Positions 7,691 to 17,744 of a DNA stretch of 64,000 nucleotides are shown here, in pieces. The DNA comes from Paraglaciecola sp. L3A3. GTDB lineage: Bacteria; Pseudomonadota; Gammaproteobacteria; Enterobacterales; Alteromonadaceae. The DNA lies in the NCBI RefSeq assembly GCF_009796765.1, contig NZ_CP047023.1, positions 1,223,501 to 1,287,500 on the forward strand, written 5' to 3'. Each line of letters starts with the position of its first letter. Position 1 is the stretch's first letter. The notes under the pieces are model-generated. The model saw only the letters and a program-made list of their open reading frames with translations. It made no database searches and had not been told where the DNA came from. The translations under genes and the position numbers were made by a program.

Positions 7691-10600
7691 ATGTCAAATA
7701 TTAGCGTCACAGATACTTCACCAACCAGCAGCGAACCAAAATCGTTATTTTATGTAGCTGTGGGTGCATCTGCAGGTGGTTTAGAAGCATTAAATGAGTT
7801 TGTTTCAGCATTGCCAAAACATGCTTCTATGGCTTATATGATAGTGCAACATTTGTCGCCTGACTTTGACAGTTTAATGGATCAGCTCTTGCAACGTCGC
7901 ACCGATCTTAAAATTTGCACTGTTACCGATGGGATGGAAATTGAGGCAGACACTATTTATTTAATGCCACCACGTACTAATATGTTAATGGCAGAAGGAA
8001 AATTAATTTTAGTCGATCAAGTTCCTCATCAAGGCAGTAATTTTCCAATTGATGTGTTTTTTAGGTCAGTAGCCGCTGATGCTCAACATCGCAGTGTCGC
8101 TGTTATTTTGTCTGGTACTGGGAGTGATGGTAGTCGTGGTATCAAAGACATTAAAGAGGCGGGTGGGCTAACAATTGTTCAAGATCCTGAAGAAGCGCAG
8201 TTTGATGGTATGCCATTATGTGCCATTCAAACTGATTTAGTGGATGCTGTGATGTTGGCTAGTGACATGCCTGAATACTTAGTTAAAGTATTTGGTTCAA
8301 AGAAAGCACCTGAAATCGTCGGTGATTCAATCATAAGTCACTTTGATGATAAAGTTTTAGATAGGATCTATGCCCATCTATTAGAAGGCTATGATATCGA
8401 TTTTAGTTTATATAAGCCAAATACGGTTAAACGTCGAATTGAACGACGAATGAAGATTCATGATATTGAAGATTTATCAGAGTATTCAAAATTAATAATT
8501 GAATATCCACAAGAAGCCAAAACACTCACTAAAGAGATGCTCATTGGGGTGACGCATTTTTTTAGAGATGTAGAGGCATTTGATTGTTTACAGCATCAGG
8601 TTATTCCTAGTATTTTTGATAATACACCAGCTAATGAAACGATCAGAGTGTGGACCGCAGGTTGCTCTAGCGGCGAAGAAGCTTATTCAATTGCCATGTT
8701 GTTTGATGAAGAACGACAGCGCAGGAAAAGCGGTCATGAAATTAAAATATTTGCCTCTGACGTTGATGCTAATGCCATTAAAGAAGCAAGTGCGGGTGTG
8801 TTTTCAAATAATATTGCAGCAGATGTAAATGCAGAACGTTTAGAGTGTTATTTTCTACAAATTGAAGGCGGTTATACCGTATCTCCAAAATTAAGGCATT
8901 TAGTGGTATTTGCTAATCATAACTTACTTAAAGATCCACCATTTTCAAATTGTCAGTTGGTGGTCTGTCGTAACCTAATGATTTATTTTCAAACTAAAGC
9001 ACAACAAAATGTGCTGTCCATGATGCAGTTTTCGTTACGTAAAGATGGCTATTTATTTTTGGGTAGTTCTGAAACCTTGGGCGACTTTAAGAAAAACTTT
9101 AAGTCGATTAATGATAAGTATCGTATCTATCAAAAAGATCAAAACATTCCAAGAGTGAATAATTTATTTACTTTGCCAGTCAATAATAAAGATCGTAAGA
9201 GCCCACCTAGTATTGAAAGAATTTTAAATCATTACCAGCAGCCGAAAGAAATTAACCATATGCCAGCCTTAGAAGCATTAATTAATGACTTTATTCCTGC
9301 TTGCGTGATTATGAGCGAACAGTTGGAAGTGATTCATTTATATGGTGATTTGCAGCCCTACACTAAGCCGTTACAACAAGGACGCTTTAGTGCCAAAATT
9401 GGCGATTATTTATTAGAAGGCTTGGCCATGGCGGTAACAACCGCTATTCACAAAGTGGTGAAGCTAAAAGAAGCGGTTCGTTTTAAAGATATCCAGTATG
9501 AGTCTTTAAAGGGTGAAATCGCCACTGTGGATGTTGTCGCGCTCTATGTGCCTAGCACTAAAAGTAGTAATACTTATGTTGCTGTGGGTTTTAGTCCCTC
9601 TACAATTACGAGTCCTTTAAAACAAGTTAGTGTGGCTTATGATGACCAAATTGAACCGCAGAAACGAATAGATGATTTAGAAGAAGCTTTGCGTCATAAC
9701 CAATATCATTTGAGTGCCACAATTGAAGAATTGGAAACCACCAATGAAGAGTTGCAAAGTACCAATGAAGAATTGATGGCTTCGAACGAAGAGCTACAAA
9801 GTACCAATGAAGAATTGCAATCAGTTAATGAAGAGTTATATAGCGTTAATAGTGAATATCAGGAGCAAATTGAAGAAACCACTAAGTTAAATCTAGATAT
9901 CGAAAATATTATTAAGTCAGCGGATATTGGTTTTATATTTTTGGATGATGCTATGGTTATTCGCCGGTTTTCTCCCATTGCTAAGCAACATATTAATTTA
10001 ATCGAGTCTGATATAGGTCGGCCGTTCCATCATATTTCCCATAGTTTAAAATATGAGGGGCTATTAAAAGAAATATCTGCGGTTATCAATGATGAAAAAA
10101 CGATTGAGAAAGAAGTCAGCACAGTCGCTAATACGCAAATGCTGATTAAACTGGCGCCTTATTTGGATAAAACCAATACTGCCCAAGGCTGTGTTATTTC
10201 ACTGACAGACATTAGCCAAATGCAAATATTGAAAAAGAACCTTGCTAATAGTTATGCAGAGCTTAAAGATATTATGGCCATTAACTTTACCTCAAGTGAA
10301 GAGTTTGTGGATATCTTGGTTGTGGATGACAATGATGTGGATTTGTTAGCAATAGAGTCGACCTTACAAAGCATTAACAGTAAAAATGGAACATATAAAA
10401 TTCATTGTGTTACTAGTTTTAATGAAGCTAAAGCGTTTATTCAGCAGCAGAAAATTGATTTATGTTTACTTGATTACAAACTGGGTGGCTACGATGGTTT
10501 AGAATTGGTAAGAGAATTAAATGAAGTTGAAGATAGACCCGCTTTCATTTTATTTTCTGGTGCAGTGAATGACGAGTTAACCAAAAGTGCTATTCAACTA

Positions 10601-10714
10601 GGTATTTATGATGTCATTGATAAAGCTGATATTTCTCCATCATTATTGGAACTTAGTATTAAATATTCATTACGACATAAAAAAACCGAAGCTTATCTGA
10701 ATACTTTGGTGTAA
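7691..10714 (+). CDS. CheB-CheR-PAS-receiver fusion protein
   Basis: A 1007-residue fusion of chemotaxis-type methylesterase and methyltransferase with a terminal receiver. CheB (about 18-205) keeps its triad: Ser27 in GASAGG, His54 in QHLSP and Asp146 in GTGSDGSRG. CheR (about 220-485) has the N-terminal [10 protein letters not shown] helix and the SAM-binding [16 protein letters not shown] coiled coil made of repeats of TNEELQS/ANEELQS type (about 675-725) leads into a PAS domain (about 735-855). A receiver follows with DDNDVD and phospho-acceptor Asp928 in [11 protein letters not shown]. CheB-CheR-PAS proteins commonly end in a kinase; this one ends in a receiver. Start set at the ATG preceded by GAAGGAT; the frame is open to a TTG at 7670. 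Confidence 0.9.
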   Translation: MSNISVTDTSPTSSEPKSLFYVAVGASAGGLEALNEFVSALPKHASMAYMIVQHLSPDFDSLMDQLLQRRTDLKICTVTDGMEIEADTIYLMPPRTNMLMAEGKLILVDQVPHQGSNFPIDVFFRSVAADAQHRSVAVILSGTGSDGSRGIKDIKEAGGLTIVQDPEEAQFDGMPLCAIQTDLVDAVMLASDMPEYLVKVFGSKKAPEIVGDSIISHFDDKVLDRIYAHLLEGYDIDFSLYKPNTVKRRIERRMKIHDIEDLSEYSKLIIEYPQEAKTLTKEMLIGVTHFFRDVEAFDCLQHQVIPSIFDNTPANETIRVWTAGCSSGEEAYSIAMLFDEERQRRKSGHEIKIFASDVDANAIKEASAGVFSNNIAADVNAERLECYFLQIEGGYTVSPKLRHLVVFANHNLLKDPPFSNCQLVVCRNLMIYFQTKAQQNVLSMMQFSLRKDGYLFLGSSETLGDFKKNFKSINDKYRIYQKDQNIPRVNNLFTLPVNNKDRKSPPSIERILNHYQQPKEINHMPALEALINDFIPACVIMSEQLEVIHLYGDLQPYTKPLQQGRFSAKIGDYLLEGLAMAVTTAIHKVVKLKEAVRFKDIQYESLKGEIATVDVVALYVPSTKSSNTYVAVGFSPSTITSPLKQVSVAYDDQIEPQKRIDDLEEALRHNQYHLSATIEELETTNEELQSTNEELMASNEELQSTNEELQSVNEELYSVNSEYQEQIEETTKLNLDIENIIKSADIGFIFLDDAMVIRRFSPIAKQHINLIESDIGRPFHHISHSLKYEGLLKEISAVINDEKTIEKEVSTVANTQMLIKLAPYLDKTNTAQGCVISLTDISQMQILKKNLANSYAELKDIMAINFTSSEEFVDILVVDDNDVDLLAIESTLQSINSKNGTYKIHCVTSFNEAKAFIQQQKIDLCLLDYKLGGYDGLELVRELNEVEDRPAFILFSGAVNDELTKSAIQLGIYDVIDKADISPSLLELSIKYSLRHKKTEAYLNTLV

Positions 10715-10741
10715 GTCAAAATATAGAGTGTTATAGATGAT

Positions 10742-11824
10742 TTAAGGGAACTGCAAAGTGATGCATGTTCCTTTATTTTTTTCACTTTCAATTAAAACTT
10801 TTCCATTATGGTTTTTCATAATTCGCTTTACAGTACTTAAGCCTAAGCCGGTTCCTCGATACTCTGATTCGCTATGCAACCGGCGAAAAGGTTCAAATAT
10901 CTCGTTAATAAAACGTGTTTCAATACCTATACCATTATCACAAATTTTTATTTGATGGAGTAAATACTCATTGAGCTTTGTTTTCACATGAATGACTTCA
11001 TAGGTGATAGTGATTACCGGCTCTTGTTCGCAATACTTAATCGCATTTTCGAGGATGTTTTGTACTAGCATGAAAATTTGGGCACGGTTGCCATGTATGA
11101 TAGGCAAATTATCACAATGAATTGAAACTTGAGTTTTCGCGTCGTTAAACAGAATAGGTTTTAATTCAATGATAATTTGATTGAGGTCGACTAACTCGTT
11201 ACCAGCCGAGATATGATCCGTTAGAATATAATCGTACAAACCTTCTACTAAACGGTTCATTGTGTGTAATCGATTTTCGATTTTTTCAAATAAATTGTGA
11301 TCCTCACTATCTAGCACTTGGCGATCGGTTAATCTATCTTTGAGCAGTGAAGTGAGTTGTCCAACATTTCGAATCGGTGCTTTAAAGTCATGAGATAAAC
11401 TTCGACAGAAGGTCTGTTGATCGAGGGTTCTATTTTCTAGTTGTACCTGATGGTGTTTGCGTTCAATTGCATATAAGGCCATACGTTGCAGAAGTGTATC
11501 GTGCAGGCTGCCTTTAGGTAAAAAGTCTTGAGCGCCATCTTTTATTAATTGTCGACCAACCTCCCCATCTTGTAAGGAAGTCAGGACAATTATCGGAACT
11601 GTTGTTTGTAGTTGTTTTAACGTTTGAGTGGTGGCTTCTATATTAGAGTCTGGCAAACTTAAATCAATTAGGGCGATGTCGAAGATGCTAGATCCTAGTG
11701 CTGCTAAACCGGCGCTTAACGTGTCGAAGGTTTCGACTTGGCAACTGTCAGTAAAGGCGCCATAACAACATTCTATGATCAGCTCTAGATGATCGGGATT
11801 GTCTTCAATCAATAATACTTTCAT
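10742..11824 (-). CDS. Receiver-histidine kinase hybrid
   Basis: A 360-residue soluble protein with an N-terminal receiver (IEDNPDH, phospho-acceptor Asp54 in ALIDLSLPDS, Lys in LPKGS) fused to a histidine kinase core. The phospho-accepting His145 lies in SLSHDFKAPIRN. The ATPase part has NILENAIKY (N box), ICDNGIGI (G1), FEPFRR (F box) and RGTGLGLSTVKRI (G2). Its ATG overlaps the stop of the upstream single-domain receiver (ATGA), so the two are translationally coupled. It is the last gene of a three-gene minus-strand operon convergent with the CheB-CheR fusion, which ends only 27 bp away. Confidence 0.9.
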   Translation of the reverse strand: MKVLLIEDNPDHLELIIECCYGAFTDSCQVETFDTLSAGLAALGSSIFDIALIDLSLPDSNIEATTQTLKQLQTTVPIIVLTSLQDGEVGRQLIKDGAQDFLPKGSLHDTLLQRMALYAIERKHHQVQLENRTLDQQTFCRSLSHDFKAPIRNVGQLTSLLKDRLTDRQVLDSEDHNLFEKIENRLHTMNRLVEGLYDYILTDHISAGNELVDLNQIIIELKPILFNDAKTQVSIHCDNLPIIHGNRAQIFMLVQNILENAIKYCEQEPVITITYEVIHVKTKLNEYLLHQIKICDNGIGIETRFINEIFEPFRRLHSESEYRGTGLGLSTVKRIMKNHNGKVLIESEKNKGTCITLQFP

Positions 11825-12255
11825 GCTTTTGGCAACTCACTAATATCCGCCCAGAAGCGATTTACTTCACAGATTTTTCGGGCAAAATCTGTGTAATCAA
11901 ACGGTTTAACTATGTAGCTATTGGCTCCGCATCTATAGCTCTGTTCAATATCCAGACTATTTTCTGAGGTGCTAACCATCATGATTGGAATATGTTTGAT
12001 AGCCGGATCCGCTTTTATTAATTTAAGTGCTTCTAAACCATCTAATAAAGGCATTTTTATATCTAAAAGAATTAAGTTAGGTAGAAGATGTTTGGCCAGA
12101 TTTTGTCTTTTTAGATCCTGTAAATGTGAAATTAATAGGTCTCCATTACTGAAACGAACAACCTTATTGTCAGGATTGTAATCTTGTAGTGCTTCGACAA
12201 TCATTTCAGCATGATCATCATTGTCTTCAGCAACTATGATATTTAATGGTTTCAT
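11821..12255 (-). CDS. Single-domain response regulator (Rcp1-like)
   Basis: A stand-alone receiver of 144 residues with no output domain. It shows the acidic pocket (AEDNDDH), phospho-acceptor Asp65 in LILLDIKMPLLDG, the Thr/Ser switch in MMVSTSE and Lys in IVKPFDY. The long insertion between the second strand and helix resembles receivers paired with phytochrome-type or PAS kinases. It sits 6 bp after the sensor kinase gene and overlaps the following hybrid kinase by 4 bp, so it probably shuttles phosphate between the two. Confidence 0.92.
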   Translation of the reverse strand: MKPLNIIVAEDNDDHAEMIVEALQDYNPDNKVVRFSNGDLLISHLQDLKRQNLAKHLLPNLILLDIKMPLLDGLEALKLIKADPAIKHIPIMMVSTSENSLDIEQSYRCGANSYIVKPFDYTDFARKICEVNRFWADISELPKA

Positions 12256-12261
12256 TTAAAA

Positions 12262-14421
12262 CTATTTGTCCATTTTTTGGGGAATACACAAGGTAAAAGT
12301 ACTACCTTTGCCTATAGTTGATTCTAGTTCTACCCAGCCTTGATGTTTTTCCATGATAGTTTTGACTATTGCTAAACCGACACCACTACCATTGCCGACA
12401 TCGAGTCGTTCGAAAATTTTGAATACTTTCTGATGATGTTTAACGTCAATACCAATACCATTATCAGATACTGCAATACAATTCAAATTATCTCTTTGAT
12501 AACCATGTATTTTGATCTTTGGCACAGTACCTGGTACGGCATAATTAATTCCATTGGAAAATAAGTTCTGTAAACATTGGGTGACTAATTGTGCATTAAC
12601 CTCTAACTCTTGTTCGCCATTTTCTAGCTGGAATTCTGCGCCGGAATCTAAAATGGATTGGTTTAAGGATTGTTGGGCTTTTGCAACACAGGTTTTTAAT
12701 TGGCAAGAGCTATATTCTAATTTTTGTCTGACAATGCGGGCTAAATCGAGTAAATCGGCTAGTAGCTGTGACATGTGATCTACATTGACTCGAATACGTG
12801 TGAGTCTATGACGATTCTTTTCATCTAGTTGATTACCGGCTGAATCTAAAATTCGTTCAGCAAAACCGCCTATTGTGACTAAAGGTGATTTAAGATCATG
12901 GGAAACGGTATAAACAAAAGCCTGCATTTCTTGATTTCGCGATTCGAGCTTTTGATTGCTATCTTGCAGTGACTTTCTAAGTAAACTGGAATCGGTGACA
13001 TCCCGAAATATAGCAGACACAGATGATACCGCCGAATTGCCAATATTGACTGGCGAAAAGGCTACCGACATAACTTTCTCTTGGAGTGTTTTTGAGCTGA
13101 ATTGTAATTCTAAAGTGCCTACGGTTTGGCCATTAAAAATGGCTTTTATTTGTTGTTTAATTAAGGTTAAAGCTAAAGGATCTTTGACTAAGGATTCAAT
13201 TTTCGCTTTATACATACTGACTTCATCAACTGCAAAAAAGCTTAAAGCGGTTTGATTCCATGAGTCTATTTTACCTTCACTATTAATACAGAGAATGATG
13301 TCATTCGATCCTTGAAATATGGCCTCAAACTCGGCTTGTGCTTTTAAACGTAAGAAAATGGCTTGGCTATATAATCGATATAAAGTGAGTAGTACGAAGG
13401 CCAGCAATATTAATCCCATGTTAAATAAAACCGATGATGTATAGCGTTCGAGAATTAGCTTGTTGACTTGCTTGTGATTGATTGCTGCTATTAATGTTAA
13501 AGGTGGTACATGTGAAATGACAGTTATATTGACTGGATATTTACTGACATTATAAATGCTGTTAGTGGCGTTAAATTTTACAGTTTGAATATTAGATGCA
13601 GCTTGTTGTTTGCTAACTATTTCTTGAGTATCTTGCTGCCAAGTTTGTGTTTCGCCATATTCAAAAGAAAAAGACAGCTCTTTATTATGATGTAATAGGT
13701 ATTGGCCTTTTTCGTTTAATAAAAATAATTCCATGTAAGAATTAGTATGTAATGGCAACTTATTAAGTAATAATTGTGCATTAAAATTAATAATCACTAA
13801 GCCAAAAAACTGATTCTCTGCATCAAATACAGGTTGTGCTATACGGTAAGTAGGCCAAGCTGGTTGTTCGATTTTTCCGTATTCTCTGTTCAGGGTGATG
13901 TCTGAAATATATAACTGCTTTGTTGGAATAGTTTGAACCTTTTGAAAATAATCACGTTGCTCTTTTTGCTGTAAATTATCTTCTTGAACTGTTTCAATTT
14001 TGTCACCATGCCTGTGGACTCGCACTAATTCACGGCCTTGATTAGCTTTACCTATGAAACGAATTTGTACAATATCGGGATTATTTTGCACGTAAGCTAA
14101 AAAGATGGTTTCTAGGCGTTTTACCCATAAAGCATAATCTGTATTTTCTATGGGATCTATACCATTATTTTGTACCGCACGAGTAATTCCAGCTATTGGA
14201 GGCGTGGCGTAGATAAAGCTAGTATGTCGAATACTGGCAAGTAATGTTTGTTCTATGGTGTTGCCTCTGAGGGCTGATTGATGGCTTAAGTAGGTATTGG
14301 TTTCGGTTTTAACTTGCTTAGAAATAGCAAGGTAGCTATACCAGAGTGTTGCCAGTCCTAAGGCTAAAATTAGGATGCAAGCAATGACATAGCCCATTTT
14401 ACTCAAATGAAATCTGTTCAT
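12262..14421 (-). CDS. Membrane sensor histidine kinase with periplasmic Cache-like domain and PAS
   Basis: A 719-residue inner-membrane kinase. A first membrane segment (about 10-30) and a second (about 330-352) enclose a periplasmic region of about 300 residues of double-Cache/PDC type (LVRVHRHGDKIE, YFQKV, YISDITLNREYG, TYRIAQPVFD). A cytoplasmic PAS (about 365-480) and a short coiled coil precede the dimerisation domain with His508 in YTVSHDLKSPLVT. The ATPase has NLFSNGINYA, VSDNGIGID, FKIFERLD and GSGVGLAIVK. It is the first gene of the three-gene operon. The periplasmic ligand is unknown. Confidence 0.92.
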   Translation of the reverse strand: MNRFHLSKMGYVIACILILALGLATLWYSYLAISKQVKTETNTYLSHQSALRGNTIEQTLLASIRHTSFIYATPPIAGITRAVQNNGIDPIENTDYALWVKRLETIFLAYVQNNPDIVQIRFIGKANQGRELVRVHRHGDKIETVQEDNLQQKEQRDYFQKVQTIPTKQLYISDITLNREYGKIEQPAWPTYRIAQPVFDAENQFFGLVIINFNAQLLLNKLPLHTNSYMELFLLNEKGQYLLHHNKELSFSFEYGETQTWQQDTQEIVSKQQAASNIQTVKFNATNSIYNVSKYPVNITVISHVPPLTLIAAINHKQVNKLILERYTSSVLFNMGLILLAFVLLTLYRLYSQAIFLRLKAQAEFEAIFQGSNDIILCINSEGKIDSWNQTALSFFAVDEVSMYKAKIESLVKDPLALTLIKQQIKAIFNGQTVGTLELQFSSKTLQEKVMSVAFSPVNIGNSAVSSVSAIFRDVTDSSLLRKSLQDSNQKLESRNQEMQAFVYTVSHDLKSPLVTIGGFAERILDSAGNQLDEKNRHRLTRIRVNVDHMSQLLADLLDLARIVRQKLEYSSCQLKTCVAKAQQSLNQSILDSGAEFQLENGEQELEVNAQLVTQCLQNLFSNGINYAVPGTVPKIKIHGYQRDNLNCIAVSDNGIGIDVKHHQKVFKIFERLDVGNGSGVGLAIVKTIMEKHQGWVELESTIGKGSTFTLCIPQKMDK

Positions 14422-14613
14422 AAAATAACGAGTAAAGACAGTGACTTAACGAAATCCATTTTCTATGGCCCAAACAGAGTGATAAGTTACCAACTATACC
14501 GCAATCGCCATCATCAATTCATCTTAATCTTGTTTAAAAACATAAATCAAAAAAATAAAATTTAAATCTTAAATTATCTTTATATCCTTGTGTCATTTTG
14601 GTGAGTCATAAAA

Positions 14614-14642
14614 AAACCTCTAATAGTGACTATTAGAGGTTT
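14614..14642 (-). terminator. Rho-independent terminator of dnaK
   Basis: Perfect 12-bp stem (14614-14625 with 14631-14642) and a 5-base loop. On the minus strand the stem is followed by a run of T (complement of the A run at 14610-14616), about 90 bp after the dnaK stop. Confidence 0.88.
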
Positions 14643-14728
14643 TGGTGTTAGTACTTATTTGATGTTTAGCTAAAAATTAACTTACCATTTAGTTGTTATT
14701 AATAGCTGTTATTAATTGATACTAAAGA

Positions 14729-16636
14729 TTACCCGTTACTGACATCTTCAAAATCAGCATCAATCACATCGTCGTTGGCGCTATTTTTTGCTTGGTCTGC
14801 TTGCTGTTGACCAGCTTGAGATTGCGCTTGTTGCTGCGATTGTTCTGCTTGCATTACTTTACTGTAAGCTTCTTGTAATGCAGTTTGACGCATTTCAATC
14901 GCCGCTTTGTCTTCTCCATTAACGGCCATTTTTAGTTGCTCAATTAATGTCTTAAGCTCTGTTTGTTGCTCCTCGGCTAGGCTTGCCATCGAGGTTTGAA
15001 CCGTATGAATTAACTGATCGGCCTGGTTACGTTGCTCAACTAGCTCACGTTTTTGTTTGTCTTCAGTGGCGTGCATTTCACCATCTTTCACTAAGCGGTT
15101 AATTTCATCTTCAGTTAAACCACTTGAAGCAGTAATTTTAATGCTTTGCTCCTTGCCCGTTGCTTTATCTTTGGCTGATACATTTAGAATACCATTTGCA
15201 TCAATGTCAAAGGTGACTTCAACTTGTACCGAACCTCTTGGTCCTTGCTGAATATCGGTTAAGTTAAATTGTCCTAAAGATTTATTGTCAGTTGCCATTT
15301 CACGCTGCCCCTGCAACACATGTACTGTCACGGCTGCTTGATTATCCTCTGCTGTTGCAAAGGTTTCTGAAGCACGTGTGGGTATGGTGGTATTTTTTTC
15401 AATAAGCTTAGTCATGACTCCGCCTAATGTTTCAATACCTAGAGACAATGGTGTCACATCAAGTAACAATACATCATCAACCGCTCCCGACAATACACCT
15501 GATTGTATGGTGGCACCTATGGCTACCGCTTCATCTGGGTTAACATCTTTACGAGGTTCTTTATTGAAGAACCCTTTAACTGCTTCTTGTACTTTTGGCA
15601 TACGGGTTTGACCACCCACCAAAATCACTTCGCTAATATCACTTCTACTTAAACCCGCATCTTTTAGTGCTTGTTCACATGGAGCGATAGTATTTTTGAT
15701 TAAATCATCCACTAATGACTCTAGTTTCGCTCGGGTTACTTTGACGTTTAAGTGTTTAGGGCCACTGGCATCAGCAGTTATGTAAGGTAAGTTCACCTCA
15801 GTTTGTAGTGCTGATGACAACTCGATTTTTGCTTTTTCAGCGGCTTCTTTAATACGTTGTAACGCTAAAGAATCTTGCTGTACGTCAATACCACTGTCTT
15901 TTTTAAATTCATCTGCAAGGTAATTAATTAAGCGTAAATCGAAGTCTTCACCACCTAAAAAGGTATCACCGTTGGTCGCTAGTACTTCAAATTGTTTTTC
16001 GCCATCTACGTTTGATATTTCAATTATCGAGACATCAAATGTACCGCCACCTAAATCGTAAACCACGACTTTTTGATCGGCCTTACTATTTTTATCTACA
16101 CCATAAGCCAGTGCCGCAGCTGTGGGTTCATTGATTATGCGCTTAACATTCAAGCCGGCAATTTTACCTGCGTCTTTAGTGGCTTGGCGTTGTGAATCAT
16201 TAAAGTATGCAGGTACAGTAATGACCGCATCTGTTACTGTTTCACCCAAATAAGCTTCGGCATCTTTTTTCAATTTACGTAAAATCTGTGCCGATACTTC
16301 TTGTGGTGATAAGGCTTTACCATTTATTTCCACCCAAGCATCACCGTTATCCGCTTTGACAATTTTATAGGGCGCTAATTTAATATCTTTTTGTACTTCT
16401 TTATCGTCAAACTTACGGCCTATAAGGCGTTTAATGGCAAATAAAGTATTTTGTGAGTTGGTTACCGCTTGTCTTTTAGCGGGTTGGCCTACTAGAGTTT
16501 CATTGTTTGCATAAGCCACAATAGAAGGAGTGGTACGGTTGCCTTCGGCATTTTCAATAATTTTTGCTTTGCCGCCTTCCATAACTGCTACACATGAGTT
16601 TGTTGTACCTAAATCAATTCCAATAATCTTAGTCAT
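14729..16636 (-). CDS. dnaK: Molecular chaperone DnaK (Hsp70)
   Basis: ATP-driven Hsp70 chaperone of 635 residues, the normal length. The nucleotide-binding domain shows [19 protein letters not shown], the phosphate-2 loop [14 protein letters not shown], and the adenosine motif [15 protein letters not shown]. The linker [18 protein letters not shown] leads to the substrate-binding domain, and the tail is Gln/Ala-rich, ending [13 protein letters not shown]. The ATG at 16636 is preceded by AGGTGA with a 5-base spacer, better than the in-frame GTG three codons upstream. No dnaJ or grpE lies beside it and a terminator follows, so it is a stand-alone gene. It may be a second DnaK paralogue or a relocated sole copy; the window cannot decide. 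Confidence 0.93.
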   Translation of the reverse strand: MTKIIGIDLGTTNSCVAVMEGGKAKIIENAEGNRTTPSIVAYANNETLVGQPAKRQAVTNSQNTLFAIKRLIGRKFDDKEVQKDIKLAPYKIVKADNGDAWVEINGKALSPQEVSAQILRKLKKDAEAYLGETVTDAVITVPAYFNDSQRQATKDAGKIAGLNVKRIINEPTAAALAYGVDKNSKADQKVVVYDLGGGTFDVSIIEISNVDGEKQFEVLATNGDTFLGGEDFDLRLINYLADEFKKDSGIDVQQDSLALQRIKEAAEKAKIELSSALQTEVNLPYITADASGPKHLNVKVTRAKLESLVDDLIKNTIAPCEQALKDAGLSRSDISEVILVGGQTRMPKVQEAVKGFFNKEPRKDVNPDEAVAIGATIQSGVLSGAVDDVLLLDVTPLSLGIETLGGVMTKLIEKNTTIPTRASETFATAEDNQAAVTVHVLQGQREMATDNKSLGQFNLTDIQQGPRGSVQVEVTFDIDANGILNVSAKDKATGKEQSIKITASSGLTEDEINRLVKDGEMHATEDKQKRELVEQRNQADQLIHTVQTSMASLAEEQQTELKTLIEQLKMAVNGEDKAAIEMRQTALQEAYSKVMQAEQSQQQAQSQAGQQQADQAKNSANDDVIDADFEDVSNG

Positions 16637-16687
16637 AATAGTCACCTGTTATCTAATAAATAATTTTGTAAAAAAGTCTGATGCTTA

Positions 16688-16744
16688 AGCTATGTAAGCA
16701 GTTTGACCGTATAAAACACCTTGCTTAAACCGACTTACATAGCT
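16688..16744. promoter_or_regulatory. 11-bp inverted repeat upstream of dnaK
   Basis: agctatgtaag (16688-16698) and its exact reverse complement cttacatagct (16734-16744) are separated by 35 bp, in the dnaK leader/promoter region 50-110 bp before its start codon. It could be a paired operator or a 5' leader stem. No clear sigma-32 type promoter was seen here. Confidence 0.45.
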
Positions 16745-16802
16745 GGTTTAATCTCGGTTGCTCAGTAAGTGGAGCCATAATACGTAGGTGAGAAAAATGC
16801 TT

Positions 16803-16820
16803 CTGTCACAAATATGACAG
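16803..16820. promoter_or_regulatory. Crp/Fnr-type dyad between dnaK and the divergent regulator
   Basis: ctgtca, six bases, tgacag: an 18-bp dyad with the spacing of Crp/Fnr-family operators (compare TGTGA-N6-TCACA for CRP). It lies about 90 bp before the Crp/Fnr-like gene and about 170 bp before dnaK, so it may be that regulator's own binding site. This is inferred from symmetry and position. Confidence 0.45.
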
Positions 16821-16910
16821 TTGCGATTAATTACTGATTATTTTTTGCTATGTAGTGACAACTAGGTAAAATGAAAACACTTATTAGGCTACAACCTAAA
16901 TCGTTTTACT

Positions 16911-17663
16911 ATGCAAAAGAACACGCCACAGCTCCCTCATAAAGCCAGTCCGGTATTAGTTAAACAAGCTAATATTTTTGCGGATTTACCGGCAAAGTTA
17001 ATTGAAGATTTTCAACAAGAATTTCAACTTAACGAATGGCACAAAGGTGACTACTTTAATTCGGCTTTATTGAATGAGCGTTTTTTTGTGGTGCTAGAAG
17101 GGCAAGTAGAAATTAAACAAACTAACCCTGAAACAGGTAGAGAAGCTACCTTGGATATGCTCTATGCCGGTGACTGTTTTGACTTAATTGTACTGTTAGA
17201 TAATCAACCTCACGATGTCATTGTATCGCCCTTAACCACAGTGAGATTATTGTCAGTTAAACTTGATACTATGCGCCAGTGGTTGTGGAACTACCCAACT
17301 TTTAATCAACAATTTATGCCTTATTTAGCGCAAAAAATGCGTGAAAAAGAAGAGCTAGCCAGTAGTTTAGTCCTGCACAATGTTACCACCCGCCTGAGCC
17401 GTATTATTTTAAAGCACATTAATAAAGTTAAGTTTTTTATCACAGGTAAAGAAGACGAACAGCAACATATAGTTAATGGTTTAAATGATGACACCCTCGC
17501 GCGAATGTCAGGCACTGTGCGGCAAATAGTGAATAAGCAATTACAGCAGTGGAAACAAGACGGCACCCTAGATAAAAAACGCAATCAATTGATTATTAAT
17601 GATTTGTCAGCTTTAGAAGAAGAAGCGAAATACCCGCAAGGTTTGTCCAAGCGTCATAAATAA
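16911..17663 (+). CDS. Crp/Fnr-family transcriptional regulator
   Basis: A 250-residue regulator with an N-terminal cyclic-nucleotide-binding-like beta roll (about 30-145; GDYFNSALLNERFFVVLEG, LDMLYAGDCFDLIVLLDNQP) and a C-terminal winged helix (about 160-235; TTRLSRIILKHI, LNDDTLARMSGTVRQIVNKQLQQWKQDG). The Fnr iron-sulfur cysteine set is absent and the usual phosphate-binding RxS of CRP is not evident, so the ligand is unclear. It is divergent from dnaK with 274 bp between the coding starts, and that spacer contains a Crp-type dyad. Regulation of dnaK by this protein is an inference. Confidence 0.88.
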   Translation: MQKNTPQLPHKASPVLVKQANIFADLPAKLIEDFQQEFQLNEWHKGDYFNSALLNERFFVVLEGQVEIKQTNPETGREATLDMLYAGDCFDLIVLLDNQPHDVIVSPLTTVRLLSVKLDTMRQWLWNYPTFNQQFMPYLAQKMREKEELASSLVLHNVTTRLSRIILKHINKVKFFITGKEDEQQHIVNGLNDDTLARMSGTVRQIVNKQLQQWKQDGTLDKKRNQLIINDLSALEEEAKYPQGLSKRHK

Positions 17664-17744
17664 GTGCACTCTGCTTGATAGGTATAAAATTCTGTTTAGC
17701 TGCTATTGATTAGCATCTGATTATACCGAGTTTTACTAGCAGCG

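Noticed and set aside
9725..9850. Repeated DNA phrases resembling a tandem repeat
   Set aside because: They encode the NEEL coiled-coil repeats of the CheB-CheR fusion and vary at synonymous positions, so they are coding, not a repeat element.
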